DNA of 33,273 nucleotides from Fimbriiglobus sp. (lineage in GTDB: Bacteria > Planctomycetota > Planctomycetia > Gemmatales > Gemmataceae), in assembly GCA_025362195.1 (NCBI GenBank), contig JANYHV010000013.1, positions 1-33,273 of the forward strand, written 5' to 3'. The notes beneath the pieces were generated by a model. That model made no database searches and had not been told where the DNA came from. It worked only from the letters and a program-made list of their open reading frames with translations. Shown here one piece after another: positions 16,488-24,098 of the stretch. How positions within the stretch are numbered: the stretch's first letter is position 1; every line of letters starts with the position of its first letter. Made by a program: the position numbers and the translations under genes.

Positions 16488-17120
16488 ATGGGAGCTTCAC
16501 CTCGCAAGCCTCGGCTACCTGACATGTCCGATGCGCAGTGCCAATACATGGTCCTGTGCGGGCACTTCGACCCCGGCGACAGCGTACCCCTTGACGGGTT
16601 CCATGCGATCAAAGACGAAGTGGCTGACTATGCACGGTACTCTCAGAATAGCACCGTGGTCTCCGTTGTCATTATCAGGGACAGGCCCACGCGCTCGCGG
16701 GGTGCACACCTTCACATCGACTTTTCGCGCGACGGGTGGCGATACTCGGCCCCCGCCGCCGAACAAGCAATACTCTCCCGCACCGCCGTAGAGGCGGCAC
16801 TCGCGCCGCTCGCCCCGTTCGAGATCACAGCGGACGTGAAAGGCGTTTTCACCGTGGACGTGGACCGCTTGCCCGAGGCGTTCCGGCTCGCCCTGGACCC
16901 CGTCCAGTCCGAAGGCGTAGGGATGGTGATGGAGAGCGGCGTTTACGCGGTTACCGGCACCCCGATCCGCTCGATCCGCTGGCAGCGCACCGAAGACGAC
17001 CGGCAGTTTGAAATTGTCCTAGAGACACAAGGCACAGGGCACCTCGGCCCGGACTTCTTCAAAAAGTCGTTAGCGACCATGGAAGCGGCGTTCTCGATCT
17101 TGTTCCCGCATGTAGAGTGA
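16488..17120 (+). CDS. Unknown protein, first gene of island cassette
   Basis: A 210-residue soluble protein with no signal peptide or membrane span. I do not recognise its family. The N-terminal half alternates predicted strands and helices (CQYMVLCGHFDP, TVVSVVIIRDR, GAHLHIDFSRDGWRYSAP). The C-terminal half again looks alpha/beta (IRSIRWQRTEDDRQFEIVLE) and ends with a helix (FFKKSLATMEAAFSILFPHVE). The ATG at 16488 is the first in frame; an alternative is the ATG of MSDAQCQYM twelve codons later. It overlaps or abuts the next gene, and its GC content looks lower than that of genes outside the tRNA repeats, consistent with transfer. Its role probably depends on its two co-transcribed neighbours. 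Confidence 0.65.
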   Translation: MGASPRKPRLPDMSDAQCQYMVLCGHFDPGDSVPLDGFHAIKDEVADYARYSQNSTVVSVVIIRDRPTRSRGAHLHIDFSRDGWRYSAPAAEQAILSRTAVEAALAPLAPFEITADVKGVFTVDVDRLPEAFRLALDPVQSEGVGMVMESGVYAVTGTPIRSIRWQRTEDDRQFEIVLETQGTGHLGPDFFKKSLATMEAAFSILFPHVE

Positions 17121-17128
17121 GGAATTTC

Positions 17129-17677
17129 ATGGTCCGCACAGAAGAGATTGGCGAAATGCGGCACCGCACGTTTGGGCACCACGACAACTTCACCATTTAC
17201 AGCCCCAGGCCGAAGGGATCTTCCGGCAAGGGCAAAGCCGATCCGCCGAGCGGCGGCTATTCGCCCGACTGGGGGGCAAAGCTAAGTGACGTTCTATCCA
17301 AGCTCGCGGCGACCGGGCGATTTCACCGCGAACTCATTGCACTCCGAGGCGAGGTCGCGAAGCTCAAGTCACAGGTCGCGTCGCTGGGCGAATCTGGCGT
17401 CACGGCAACCGACGTGATCCAGTCTTTCGCCCCGGAGCCGTACGACGTTTTGAGGCCGATCCACGTCACGGTGACTCCTACCGACGAGGGCGATTACACC
17501 GCCCGGATTGGCGATGCGAACCTCACGGCGTACGGCGACAACCCGCACTTGGCGGTCAATAGCCTGAAGTTCATGATCCTCGACACGTTCGACAGTTTCA
17601 CGGCGGCGAAAAAGCTCGGCGCCGGCCCGGCCAAGCAGTTGGCCGTGCTCAAAGAACTGATAAAGAAGAGGGGCTGA
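17129..17677 (+). CDS. HicB-like protein with N-terminal coiled coil
   Basis: A 182-residue protein. The ATG at 17129 lies five bases after AGGAA; a GTG at 17117 overlapping the previous stop would add four residues. The N-terminal ~50 residues are polar and glycine/proline-rich. Residues ~60-90 form a charged helix (FHRELIALRGEVAKLKSQVA). Residues ~110-180 read like a HicB-type partial RNase H fold: HVTVTPTDEGDYTARIGD, ANLTAYGDNPHLAVNSLKF, then DTFDSF and GAGPAKQLAVLKELIKKRG. HicB antitoxins neutralise the RNase HicA and often carry a DNA-binding domain; none is obvious here. It is followed after two bases by a small basic gene, matching a toxin-antitoxin arrangement, but antitoxin function is inference. 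Confidence 0.65.
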   Translation: MVRTEEIGEMRHRTFGHHDNFTIYSPRPKGSSGKGKADPPSGGYSPDWGAKLSDVLSKLAATGRFHRELIALRGEVAKLKSQVASLGESGVTATDVIQSFAPEPYDVLRPIHVTVTPTDEGDYTARIGDANLTAYGDNPHLAVNSLKFMILDTFDSFTAAKKLGAGPAKQLAVLKELIKKRG

Positions 17678-17679
17678 GG

Positions 17680-17988
17680 ATGGCCCGCATGTTGACGAAA
17701 GAGCTTGCCGACAAGATCGTCAAGAAGTTAGGGGCAAAGTGTTCTCCGTCCCAGCGGCCGGGGTCGCCCCACGAATACTACGACTTCGAGTACAAAGGTG
17801 TTCTCGTTGCCCGCCTGAGCTTACGCCGTGGCTCCAACTGGGAGAAGGGTCACGACCACATGATCGAGGAACTGTTCTTAGGGCCGAACAAGGCCAAGCA
17901 ACTCGGACAGTGTTCGATTAGCCTAGAAAAATACATCATTTTGCTCCAAGAAGCCGGGCATATCGCGCCAGACGACGGTAACTCTTGA
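17680..17988 (+). CDS. Small basic protein, candidate toxin-like partner
   Basis: A 102-residue protein starting two bases after the HicB-like gene, with AGAGGGG as ribosome-binding site. It begins with a helix (LTKELADKIVKKLGAK), followed by a beta hairpin (HEYYDFEYKGVLVARLSLRRG), then RRGSNWEKGHDHMIEELFLG and a C-terminal helix (SLEKYIILLQEAGHI). The helix-hairpin plan and the pairing with a HicB-like gene recall HicA, a double-stranded-RNA-binding-fold mRNA interferase. However, the canonical HicA 'GSH' is not present; the conserved feature is GHDH. I recall similar small RRGS...GHDH proteins next to HicB-like genes, generally unannotated. Toxicity is not shown by the sequence. Confidence 0.65.
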   Translation: MARMLTKELADKIVKKLGAKCSPSQRPGSPHEYYDFEYKGVLVARLSLRRGSNWEKGHDHMIEELFLGPNKAKQLGQCSISLEKYIILLQEAGHIAPDDGNS

Positions 17989-18032
17989 CGCGGTCGGCGT
18001 AGCGGCAACACCCCCCTGAGAGTCTCTTTCCC

Positions 18033-18311
18033 TCACTCCCCCCGCCCGCCCCAGCCACTCGGTCGCAGCCGCCACCACCCCACGCCCGCCAGCGCGACGG
18101 CCAGGGCGACCGCCCGCCGCCGGGTGTAGCCGGCGGCGGCCCGGCCGCGTGAGATTACCGTCGCGGCGACCACGGCCGCCAAGCCGGCGGCGATGCCGGG
18201 CCCGATCAGGACGGCGGTCAGGAGGTTTTCGGCGGTACAAGGACAGCTGTTACGCCCGGGGCTACTCGGGGCGCGGCCGGGGATGTCGAATCGCCAGATT
18301 TCGCGGGGCTT
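18033..18311 (-). pseudogene. Possible C-terminal remnant of a membrane protein
   Basis: An open minus frame ends with TGA at 18033 and encodes two hydrophobic stretches, LLTAVLIGPGIAAGLAAVVA and RAVALAVALAGVGWW, separated by an Arg/Gly-rich loop. It lacks a credible start codon upstream of the first span. Its upstream in-frame stop (18312-18314) lies at the boundary of the tRNA pseudogene. It may be the tail of a gene cut off by the duplication or insertion event, or a chance frame in GC-rich DNA. Confidence 0.3.
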
Positions 18312-18312
18312 T

Positions 18313-18386
18313 CAAGGGTGCCGGCGTCAGTCTTGAAAACTGAAGTGGGGCTTGCCCCCACCGAGGGTTCGAATCCCTCCCTTCCG
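18313..18386 (+). pseudogene. tRNA-Ser(UGA) pseudogene lacking the D-arm
   Basis: Bases 18324-18381 are identical over 58 positions to 15976-16033 of the intact tRNA-Ser, covering the anticodon arm, variable arm and T-arm. Upstream, AAGGGTGCCG matches the start of the intact gene (AAGGGTGGCG), but about twelve bases of the D-arm are missing. One C is lost from the 3' acceptor strand, after which TTCCGCTTTCGGT again matches. Neither a D-arm nor a full acceptor stem can form, so it is not a working tRNA. Confidence 0.85.
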
Positions 18387-18439
18387 CTTTCGGTTCGCTG
18401 CGAATTGATTTGGCTCTTCGACGGGCCCGGCTCCGACTC

Positions 18440-18457
18440 CCGCACCCGGGGGTGCGG
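18440..18457 (-). terminator. Hairpin downstream of small lipoprotein gene
   Basis: CCGCACCC (18440-18447) pairs perfectly with GGGTGCGG (18450-18457) across a two-base loop, about 23 bases after the stop of the minus-strand lipoprotein gene. There is no T-tract. Confidence 0.4.
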
Positions 18458-18480
18458 CGGTTGTCGGTGTGGCAGGTGAA

Positions 18481-18639
18481 TTATTGCGGCGGGCGGGGCG
18501 GGATCGGGGGCGGGGTCGGGGTCTTCTGCGGCGTTGCCGCCGGGGTCTTGCCGGTCGGGGCCGGCGGCGCGGCCGAACAGCCGGCGAGGGCGGACAGGAT
18601 CAGGCCGGCGGCGAGACCGCGGGCGGCGGGCTTGGTCAT
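18481..18639 (-). CDS. Small lipoprotein (52 aa)
   Basis: A 52-residue precursor starting at the ATG complementary to 18637-18639, with GAGGA nine bases before it. It has a lipoprotein signal: MTKPAARGLAAGLILSALAGC, where LAGC is the lipobox and Cys21 the lipidation site. The mature part is only about 32 residues, mostly Pro, Thr and Ala (KTPAATPQKTPTPPPIPPRP). It lies 45 bases downstream of the DUF1559 gene on the same strand and is probably co-transcribed. Short proline-rich lipoproteins commonly follow DUF1559 genes in planctomycetes; function unknown. Confidence 0.75.
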   Translation of the reverse strand: MTKPAARGLAAGLILSALAGCSAAPPAPTGKTPAATPQKTPTPPPIPPRPPQ

Positions 18640-18684
18640 GGGAAATCCTCGGGGCGGTGGGTCGTCGTTCGCGGCGGAGGGCCG

Positions 18685-19638
18685 TCAGTTGGCGATGGCG
18701 GTGATGTCGTACACGGCCCCGTCCCGCATCCCGGCGGCTTGCTGGAAGACGAACCAACTCGGGCTGTAGAAGTCCGTGGCCGGGCCGGAGAACTTGCGGA
18801 TCGTCCGCACCGACCCGTCGCAGTACCCGAAGTTGATCGCGCCGGTGTGGGCGCTGCCGAACGTGTACCAGGCGGCGTTCGTCGGCAGCCCCCAGGCCGT
18901 CGGCAGGTTCGACCCGCCCATCCACGACCCGGTGTAGTCGCGGGCACCGGGGTTCGACCCGCCGAACGTCTCGCCGAACCCGAGGGTGTTGCTCGTGCCG
19001 TCGCTGATGGCGACGATGCGGGTCCGCGAGTTCGGCGTGTACGCGCCGACCCACTGGCCGAAGTACGCGTCCGTCGTCGCCCCGAGCGTCCCCGACACGG
19101 AGGCGTAGTTCGTCCGGCCGAGGGGCGACGGGGCGGCGAACGACGCCGCGTTGATGCTCGTCCCGGCCGTGTAGTAGTAGGCGAACACGCCCGTCACCGG
19201 CTGGCCCTCGGACCCGAGCGGGTCGGACGGGCAGAGGAAGTTCTTGACCTTCGTTTGGGCCGGCGCGTACGCGCTCGCCCACCACGGCCCGGACACGGTC
19301 GCCGGGGGCAGGTTGAACAGGGTGGGGTCGATTCCGGCGTGCAGGTTCCCCTGCTCGAGGTACGGCAGCAGGAACGGCAGGGTGCCGACGTAGCTCGTCT
19401 GTGCGGCCTTGCCCGGCGTGTACACGATGCCCGGCGGCAGCCACCCGTTCGCGCTCTCGTAGTTGTGCGCGGCCAGCGAAATCTGCTTCAGGTTGTTCTG
19501 GCACGTCATCCGGCTGGCGGCCTCCCGGACCTTCTGCACCGCCGGCAGGAGCAGGCCGATGAGGATGGCGATGATGGCGATCACCACCAGCAATTCGATC
19601 AGGGTGAAGGCGGCCCGGCGTCGGCGGAAGGTGTGCAT
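18685..19638 (-). CDS. DUF1559 prepilin-like protein
   Basis: A 317-residue protein of the large planctomycete DUF1559 family. The ATG at 19638 starts MHTFRRRRAAFTLIELLVVI, a type IV prepilin leader with cleavage expected before Phe11 and Glu at +5, followed by the hydrophobic helix AIIAILIGLLLPAVQKVREAA. The residue before the cleavage site is Ala rather than the usual Gly. After the helix comes the conserved QNNLKQISLAAHNYESANG. The C-terminus has the H-X9-DG motif (HTGAINFGYCDGSV). Such proteins are exported and assembled or anchored like pseudopilins; their exact job is unknown. The frame extends upstream to 19974 but has no pilin character there. Confidence 0.9.
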   Translation of the reverse strand: MHTFRRRRAAFTLIELLVVIAIIAILIGLLLPAVQKVREAASRMTCQNNLKQISLAAHNYESANGWLPPGIVYTPGKAAQTSYVGTLPFLLPYLEQGNLHAGIDPTLFNLPPATVSGPWWASAYAPAQTKVKNFLCPSDPLGSEGQPVTGVFAYYYTAGTSINAASFAAPSPLGRTNYASVSGTLGATTDAYFGQWVGAYTPNSRTRIVAISDGTSNTLGFGETFGGSNPGARDYTGSWMGGSNLPTAWGLPTNAAWYTFGSAHTGAINFGYCDGSVRTIRKFSGPATDFYSPSWFVFQQAAGMRDGAVYDITAIAN

Positions 19639-19967
19639 GACATCTCGTGTGGTGCGGATTGCAGGAATATTGGTGGTTGTGACGAGCGTAGGACGCGAAC
19701 CGACCTGGGGCGCACTTTGCCCGTGAGAATCGTCGCGGGCGGGCGGTTCGGATTTCGAGACGGCCGAGCAAATTGCCGCAAAGTTCCGGCGGCCCTGCGG
19801 CACGCGGCGGTCGCAGTTTGGAGCGGCAAACCGCCCGCACCGGCAGCGCCCGAAGCCCGGCCGGAGTCGATTCCGAATTCGCCGGAGATTGTCCGGCCAG
19901 TGGCACGCCAGTCGCGGAAGAATCTGGTGTTCACCTTCCGCAGAATGGGTAAGATGGGCGGTACACC
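19639..19967. other. Divergent intergenic region
   Basis: Separates the DUF1559 gene (minus) from the TIGR02996 gene (plus) and must hold both promoters. TAAGAT at about 19951-19956 could be the plus-strand -10 element. Nothing else is recognised; open frames across it have no motif. Confidence 0.45.
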
Positions 19968-20957
19968 ATGACAAACGAACCCGACGCTTTCCTGCGAACG
20001 ATCCTGGCCAACCCGGCCGACCCCCTGCCCCGCCTCGTCTTCGCGGACTGGCTGGAGGAGACGGGGGCGAGGTCGAACATCGCCTGGGCCAAGTACCTCC
20101 GGCTGTCCGAGGAGGTCGCGGCCCTGCCCCCGGGCGACGACTCCCGCGACAAAAAGCTCCGCCTGCTCGCCCGCCTCGGCACGCTGATCCAGGCGAAGCT
20201 GCGCTACAAGGCCGAGGTGTTCGTCGCCCACTCCGAGTGCCTGCGGCGGGTCTTGCCGCTCCGGTGCATGATCCTCGACGTGGACACGGTGGCGGTGTCG
20301 CACGAGTTGGCCGACGCCCTGCCGGCGAGCCTGGCGCTGGAGTACGCGGTCGTGCCGCTGCACCTCGACGCGACGACGCTGACCGTCGCCGCCGAGGAGA
20401 TGACCGCCGACGCGGTGGACACCCTGGGCTTCCTCGTCAACCGCCGCGTCGAGTGGGTGCCCGCGGCGCGGGAAGCCTTGCACCGGGCCGTCGAGAAGGC
20501 GTACGAAGCGGTCGGCGTCGAGCACGCCGATTGCGTGACCTTTAGCATCCCGTTCGCCCCCCCGCTGCCCCTCGAAGACGCCCAGACGCCGGCCCACCGC
20601 ATCATCGAGCTGTTCCTGAGTGACGCCCGCGACGAGGACGTGCGGGACATCGTCATCCGTCGCGCGGGGCCGCGCATCGAGGTGCGCTTCTACCGCCCCG
20701 GGACTTCGGAGTACGACATTTGGGGCGGCTTTCCTCCGGCCGTTCACCTGCCGATGGTCAACCACTTCCGCCGGCTGGCCCGCCTGCCCCAGGACGGCAC
20801 CGAGCCGGAGCAGTCCGGGATCTTCCGCTACCACTTCGGGTCGCGGTTTTACGACGTGGCCTTGCGCATCCAACCGGGCATTTCCGGCCCGCAAATCCAC
20901 CTGACGATCCTGCCGTACCTGTCCGAGCCGACCATCGCCGTTAACCGCGTGGCGTAG
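19968..20957 (+). CDS. TIGR02996 domain fused to GspE/PilB N-terminal domains, no ATPase
   Basis: A 329-residue soluble protein. Residues 1-50 are the Gemmata-type TIGR02996 domain (EPDAFLRTILANPADPLPRLV followed by FADWLEE). Residues ~110-185 resemble the N-terminal domain of type II secretion/type IV pilus assembly ATPases (ALPASLALEYAVVPLHLD, LTVAAEEMT, VEWVPAAREAL). Residues ~205-325 resemble the N2 domain before the ATPase core (RIIELFLSDARDEDVRDIVI, IEVRFYRPG, LPMVNHFRRLARLPQDG, YDVALRIQPG). The protein stops there: no Walker A, Walker B or His box. It may be a regulator or adaptor that mimics the ATPase's docking surface, which is inference. The ATG at 19968 fits the domain start. Confidence 0.75.
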   Translation: MTNEPDAFLRTILANPADPLPRLVFADWLEETGARSNIAWAKYLRLSEEVAALPPGDDSRDKKLRLLARLGTLIQAKLRYKAEVFVAHSECLRRVLPLRCMILDVDTVAVSHELADALPASLALEYAVVPLHLDATTLTVAAEEMTADAVDTLGFLVNRRVEWVPAAREALHRAVEKAYEAVGVEHADCVTFSIPFAPPLPLEDAQTPAHRIIELFLSDARDEDVRDIVIRRAGPRIEVRFYRPGTSEYDIWGGFPPAVHLPMVNHFRRLARLPQDGTEPEQSGIFRYHFGSRFYDVALRIQPGISGPQIHLTILPYLSEPTIAVNRVA

Positions 20958-21473
20958 TCCGGCCGGCAGCCGGTGGGCGAGTTGTGTGAACATCGCGTGA
21001 AAGATCGTGACGCTTTTCCGTTGACCTTCTCCCGCCCGGTTCATCATAATGTGAGTTGTAAACCTCGCCCGGAGCGGCGAGTCGATCGTTGCACTGCGGT
21101 CGGCCGCCGCGGTGCCAGTCCCGGAGGGACTGTTCGTGACGCGCCGTTGACATAAATATTGCCGTGCCGTTGGTGCTTTCGTCCTCGGTCCTTTGAACCC
21201 TGCCGACTCGCGAGGCAGGTTTGACGCCCGGTGGGGCCGGGGAGACCCGGTTCCCGCCCCGACTTGCTGAAGCTCTGGAAGTCCCGGTTTCCACTCGCCG
21301 GTTCGCCGTTTTCGGGCGACCGCCGGCGGGCGGAAACCGTCCGCCAACCCGCGTTGCAAAACGTCGGGCCGGCCCGTGCCCCGCGACCGCGGGTGGCGGT
21401 CGCCGGCCGGGGTCTCAGGGTCACCGGCCCGCCGAGCCGTACCGCACCGACGCGCCGTGAAGGAGCTGTTCGG
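20958..21473. other. Long leader region upstream of rny
   Basis: 516 bases without a gene. A sigma-70-like promoter candidate is at 21021-21050, giving a leader of more than 400 bases. A second TTGACA lies near 21147 in an A/T-rich patch, without a good -10. The frame continuous with rny from 21231 is not considered coding, because the strong ribosome-binding site and membrane anchor belong to the ATG at 21474. Confidence 0.5.
21021..21050 (+). promoter_or_regulatory. Candidate promoter for rny-ymdB
   Basis: TTGACC at 21021-21026 and CATAAT at 21045-21050 are separated by 18 bases, close to a sigma-70 consensus, and the -10 region is unusually A/T-rich for this genome. Confidence 0.45.
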
Positions 21474-23117
21474 ATGGACAACCCCGCGCTCGTTGCCGGG
21501 CTGGCGGTACTCGTCACCCTCGCCCTGGTCGGCGTCGCCTACGCCCTGTTCCGCACGGTCGGCCGGGACGCCGCCGCGCCGGCCGCCGACACGCTGACCG
21601 CCCCCGCCCCGCTGCTCGTCCCGACCGGCCCGGCCGAGGCCGAGCAGGTCCGCCTCGGCGAGTCCCGCGCCCAGGCCATCATCGAGAACGCCCGCCGCGA
21701 CGCCGAACGCCTCTTGAAGGACGCCGAGCACCGGGCCAAGGACGAGTCGTACCGCCGCCGCGAGGACCTGAACAAGGAACTCGACGCCGCCCGGACCGAA
21801 CTCCGCGAGCAGGAACGCCGCGCCCAGAAGCGCGACGACGCGGCCGAGGACGCGGCCAAGGAACTCGCCCGCAAGGACAAGCAACTCGACGCCGCCCAGC
21901 GGAAGACGGCCGAGCAACTCGCAACCTTCGAGAAGAAGACGGTCGAACTCGACGCGGTCATCAAGCAGGAGACGAAGGCCCTGCACGACATCACCGGGCT
22001 GAGCCGCGAGGCGGCCGAGGCGACGTTGTTCGAGAAGCTCGAACGGGAGTTGACGACCGAGTTCGCGTCCCGCATCCAGAAGCACACCGACGTGCTGAAG
22101 TCCGAGTGCGAGGCGAAGGCCCGCGAGATCATCACGATCGCCCTGCAGCGGTACGCCGCCCAGCACACCGCCGACTCGACGGTCAGCACGGTGGACATCC
22201 CGGACGACCAGATGAAGGGCCGGATCATCGGCCGCGAGGGCCGCAACATCCGCACCTTCGAGAAGTGTACCGGGGTCGATGTGATCGTGGACGACACCCC
22301 CGGCGTCGTCGTCGTCTCGGCGTTCGACAACGTGCGCCGGGAGACGGCCCGCATCGCGCTCACGAAGCTGATCCAGGACGGCCGCATCCACCCGACGCGG
22401 ATCGAGGAGGTCGTTCTCGAGACGCAACAAGAGATGGAGAAGACGATTCAGGAGGCCGGACAACAGGCGGTGCTCAACGCCGACGTGACGATGCCGCACG
22501 AGAAGATCGTCCACCTGCTCGGCCGCCTGAAGTACCGCACCAGTTACTCGCAAAACGTGCTGCTGCACAGCCTCGAAGTCGCGCACCTGTGCGGCATGAT
22601 GGCGTCCGAACTCGGCCTCGACCCGCGGCTCGCCCGGCGGTGCGGGCTGTTGCACGACGTGGGCAAGGCGGCCGACCACGAGATGGAGGGCGGGCACCCC
22701 AAGGTCGGGGCCGAACTCGCCAAGCGGTACGGCGAGACGAGCAAGGAAGTCCTGCACGCCATCGCCGGCCACCACGACGACATTACCGTCGATCACATTT
22801 ATACGGTCCTGGTCGCCGCGGCGGACGCCATCAGCGCCAGCCGGCCCGGCGCGCGGCGCGAGACCCTGGAGCGCTACGTCAAGCGCATGGCCGACCTCGA
22901 AGCGGTCGCGTGCGGCTTCCCGGAAGTGGACGCGGCGTTCGCCATCCAGGCCGGCCGCGAGTTGCGCGTCATCGCCAACTCGCACCGGACTTCGGACGCG
23001 GACGCGGTGCGCATCTGCCGGGAAATCGCCCGCGCCATCGAGGAGCAACTCGACTACCCTGGCGAGATCAAGGTGACCGTCATCCGCGAGATGCGCATCC
23101 TCGAAATGGCCAAGTAA
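21474..23117 (+). CDS. rny: Ribonuclease Y
   Basis: A 547-residue membrane-anchored endoribonuclease that starts decay of many mRNAs. The ATG at 21474 is preceded by AAGGAG and begins a single N-terminal span ([20 protein letters not shown]). A long coiled coil follows (~60-190, rich in Glu, Lys, Arg and Ala). The KH domain has [19 protein letters not shown] (from about residue 245). The HD domain has [10 protein letters not shown] (His365) and [12 protein letters not shown] with the catalytic His394-Asp395 pair. The C-terminus ends [18 protein letters not shown], matching the family. The length is slightly above the common ~520. The next gene, ymdB, starts 16 bases downstream, the same order as in Bacillus. 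Confidence 0.96.
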   Translation: MDNPALVAGLAVLVTLALVGVAYALFRTVGRDAAAPAADTLTAPAPLLVPTGPAEAEQVRLGESRAQAIIENARRDAERLLKDAEHRAKDESYRRREDLNKELDAARTELREQERRAQKRDDAAEDAAKELARKDKQLDAAQRKTAEQLATFEKKTVELDAVIKQETKALHDITGLSREAAEATLFEKLERELTTEFASRIQKHTDVLKSECEAKAREIITIALQRYAAQHTADSTVSTVDIPDDQMKGRIIGREGRNIRTFEKCTGVDVIVDDTPGVVVVSAFDNVRRETARIALTKLIQDGRIHPTRIEEVVLETQQEMEKTIQEAGQQAVLNADVTMPHEKIVHLLGRLKYRTSYSQNVLLHSLEVAHLCGMMASELGLDPRLARRCGLLHDVGKAADHEMEGGHPKVGAELAKRYGETSKEVLHAIAGHHDDITVDHIYTVLVAAADAISASRPGARRETLERYVKRMADLEAVACGFPEVDAAFAIQAGRELRVIANSHRTSDADAVRICREIARAIEEQLDYPGEIKVTVIREMRILEMAK

Positions 23118-23132
23118 CCGCGAGGCTTCCGC

Positions 23133-23909
23133 GTGCGCTTCCTGTTCGTCGGCGACGTGGTCGGCAGCCCCGGCGTCAACTTCGTCGCCAAAGTCCTACC
23201 GGGCCTGCGCGCCAGCGAAGCCCTCGACTTTGTCGTCGTCAACGGCGAGAACGCGACCAACGGCTCCGGGCTGACCCCGCGCGACTACCGCAAGCTCCGC
23301 CAGTCCGGGGCCGACGCGATCACGCTGGGCGACCACATCTACAAGAAGTTCGAGATCGCCGAGGTCTTGAACACCCCCGCCGAGCCGATCGTCAAGCCGG
23401 CCAACTACCCGGCCGTCTCCCCCGGCCGCGACCACTGCACGCTGAGCGTCAACGGCGTGCGCGTGGTCGTGATCTCGCTGATGGGCCGCACGTACATGCG
23501 GGCCGTCGATTGCCCCTTCGCCGCCGCCGACCGCGTGTTGGCGACCGTCCCGCCCGGCAGCGTGATCGTCGTGGACGCCCACGCCGAGGCGACCGCCGAC
23601 AAGTACCAACTCCTGCACCACCTCCAGGGCCGGGTGACGGCAATTCTCGGCACGCACACCCACGTCCCCACGGCCGACGAGCACGTCCGCAACGGCACCG
23701 CGTACATCACCGACGCCGGCATGACCGGCCCGCACGAGAGCATCCTGGGCCGCCGCGCCGACCGCGTCCTGGCGACCGCCACGACCTTCGAGCCGACGAG
23801 CTTCGACGTGGCCACCGGCGACGTGCGCCTGAACGGCGTGATCGTCGAGTGCGACGCGGCGACCGGGCGGGCGACGAGCATTCGGCGGCTGTGTGTGCGG
23901 GAAGGTTGA
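23133..23909 (+). CDS. ymdB: YmdB-family metallophosphoesterase
   Basis: A 258-residue protein of the TIGR00282/YmdB family, cyclic-nucleotide phosphodiesterases with a dinuclear metal site. It starts at GTG with GAGG upstream, 16 bases after rny. The expected metal ligands are visible: Asp8 in FVGDVVG, Glu39-Asn40 in NGENATNG, His150 in DAHAEAT, and His175 and His177 in LGTHTHVPT. The remaining ligand, usually Asn67 in a GNH motif, is Asp here (LGDHIYKK). In Bacillus, YmdB affects mRNA-level regulation and biofilm formation and is encoded next to RNase Y, so a shared role in RNA turnover is plausible. Cytoplasmic; no signal peptide. Confidence 0.93.
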   Translation: MRFLFVGDVVGSPGVNFVAKVLPGLRASEALDFVVVNGENATNGSGLTPRDYRKLRQSGADAITLGDHIYKKFEIAEVLNTPAEPIVKPANYPAVSPGRDHCTLSVNGVRVVVISLMGRTYMRAVDCPFAAADRVLATVPPGSVIVVDAHAEATADKYQLLHHLQGRVTAILGTHTHVPTADEHVRNGTAYITDAGMTGPHESILGRRADRVLATATTFEPTSFDVATGDVRLNGVIVECDAATGRATSIRRLCVREG

Positions 23910-24098
23910 GTGGAGCGACGACGCACACGAGTCTCGTCCCGGCGAGCCAGGAGCGTGAGTACGCTTGATTGACGACGGCTTCGAGGTCGTCCGTCCGCGC
24001 GCCGGGATTCGACTAACCCCTCGGGGCGTTCTCGGATTACGATGGGCGGACCTGCCTGGTCGGCTCCTGCCGGCGTCTCTCTCGTTCGGGGTTCTCGC

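Larger units (their letters stand above)
17989..18480. other. Gap with membrane-protein remnant, tRNA pseudogene and hairpin
   Basis: Contains a minus-strand remnant (18033-18311), the damaged tRNA-Ser copy (18313-18386) and a strong hairpin at 18440-18457. Bases 18387-18440 resemble the flank of the intact tRNA-Ser (for example CGAATTGATTTG against CGAAAGGATTTG, and a shared CCGCACCCGGGG), so the similarity continues past the tRNA. No intact gene. Confidence 0.5.

Noticed and set aside
15952-18386. A complete integrative element with integrase
   Set aside because: No integrase or recombinase gene is found between the tRNA copies, so only an island or remnant can be supported.
19599-23048. 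An 1149-codon minus frame over the TIGR02996, rny and intergenic regions
   Set aside because: It runs opposite to genes with clear domains and has no recognisable domain itself.
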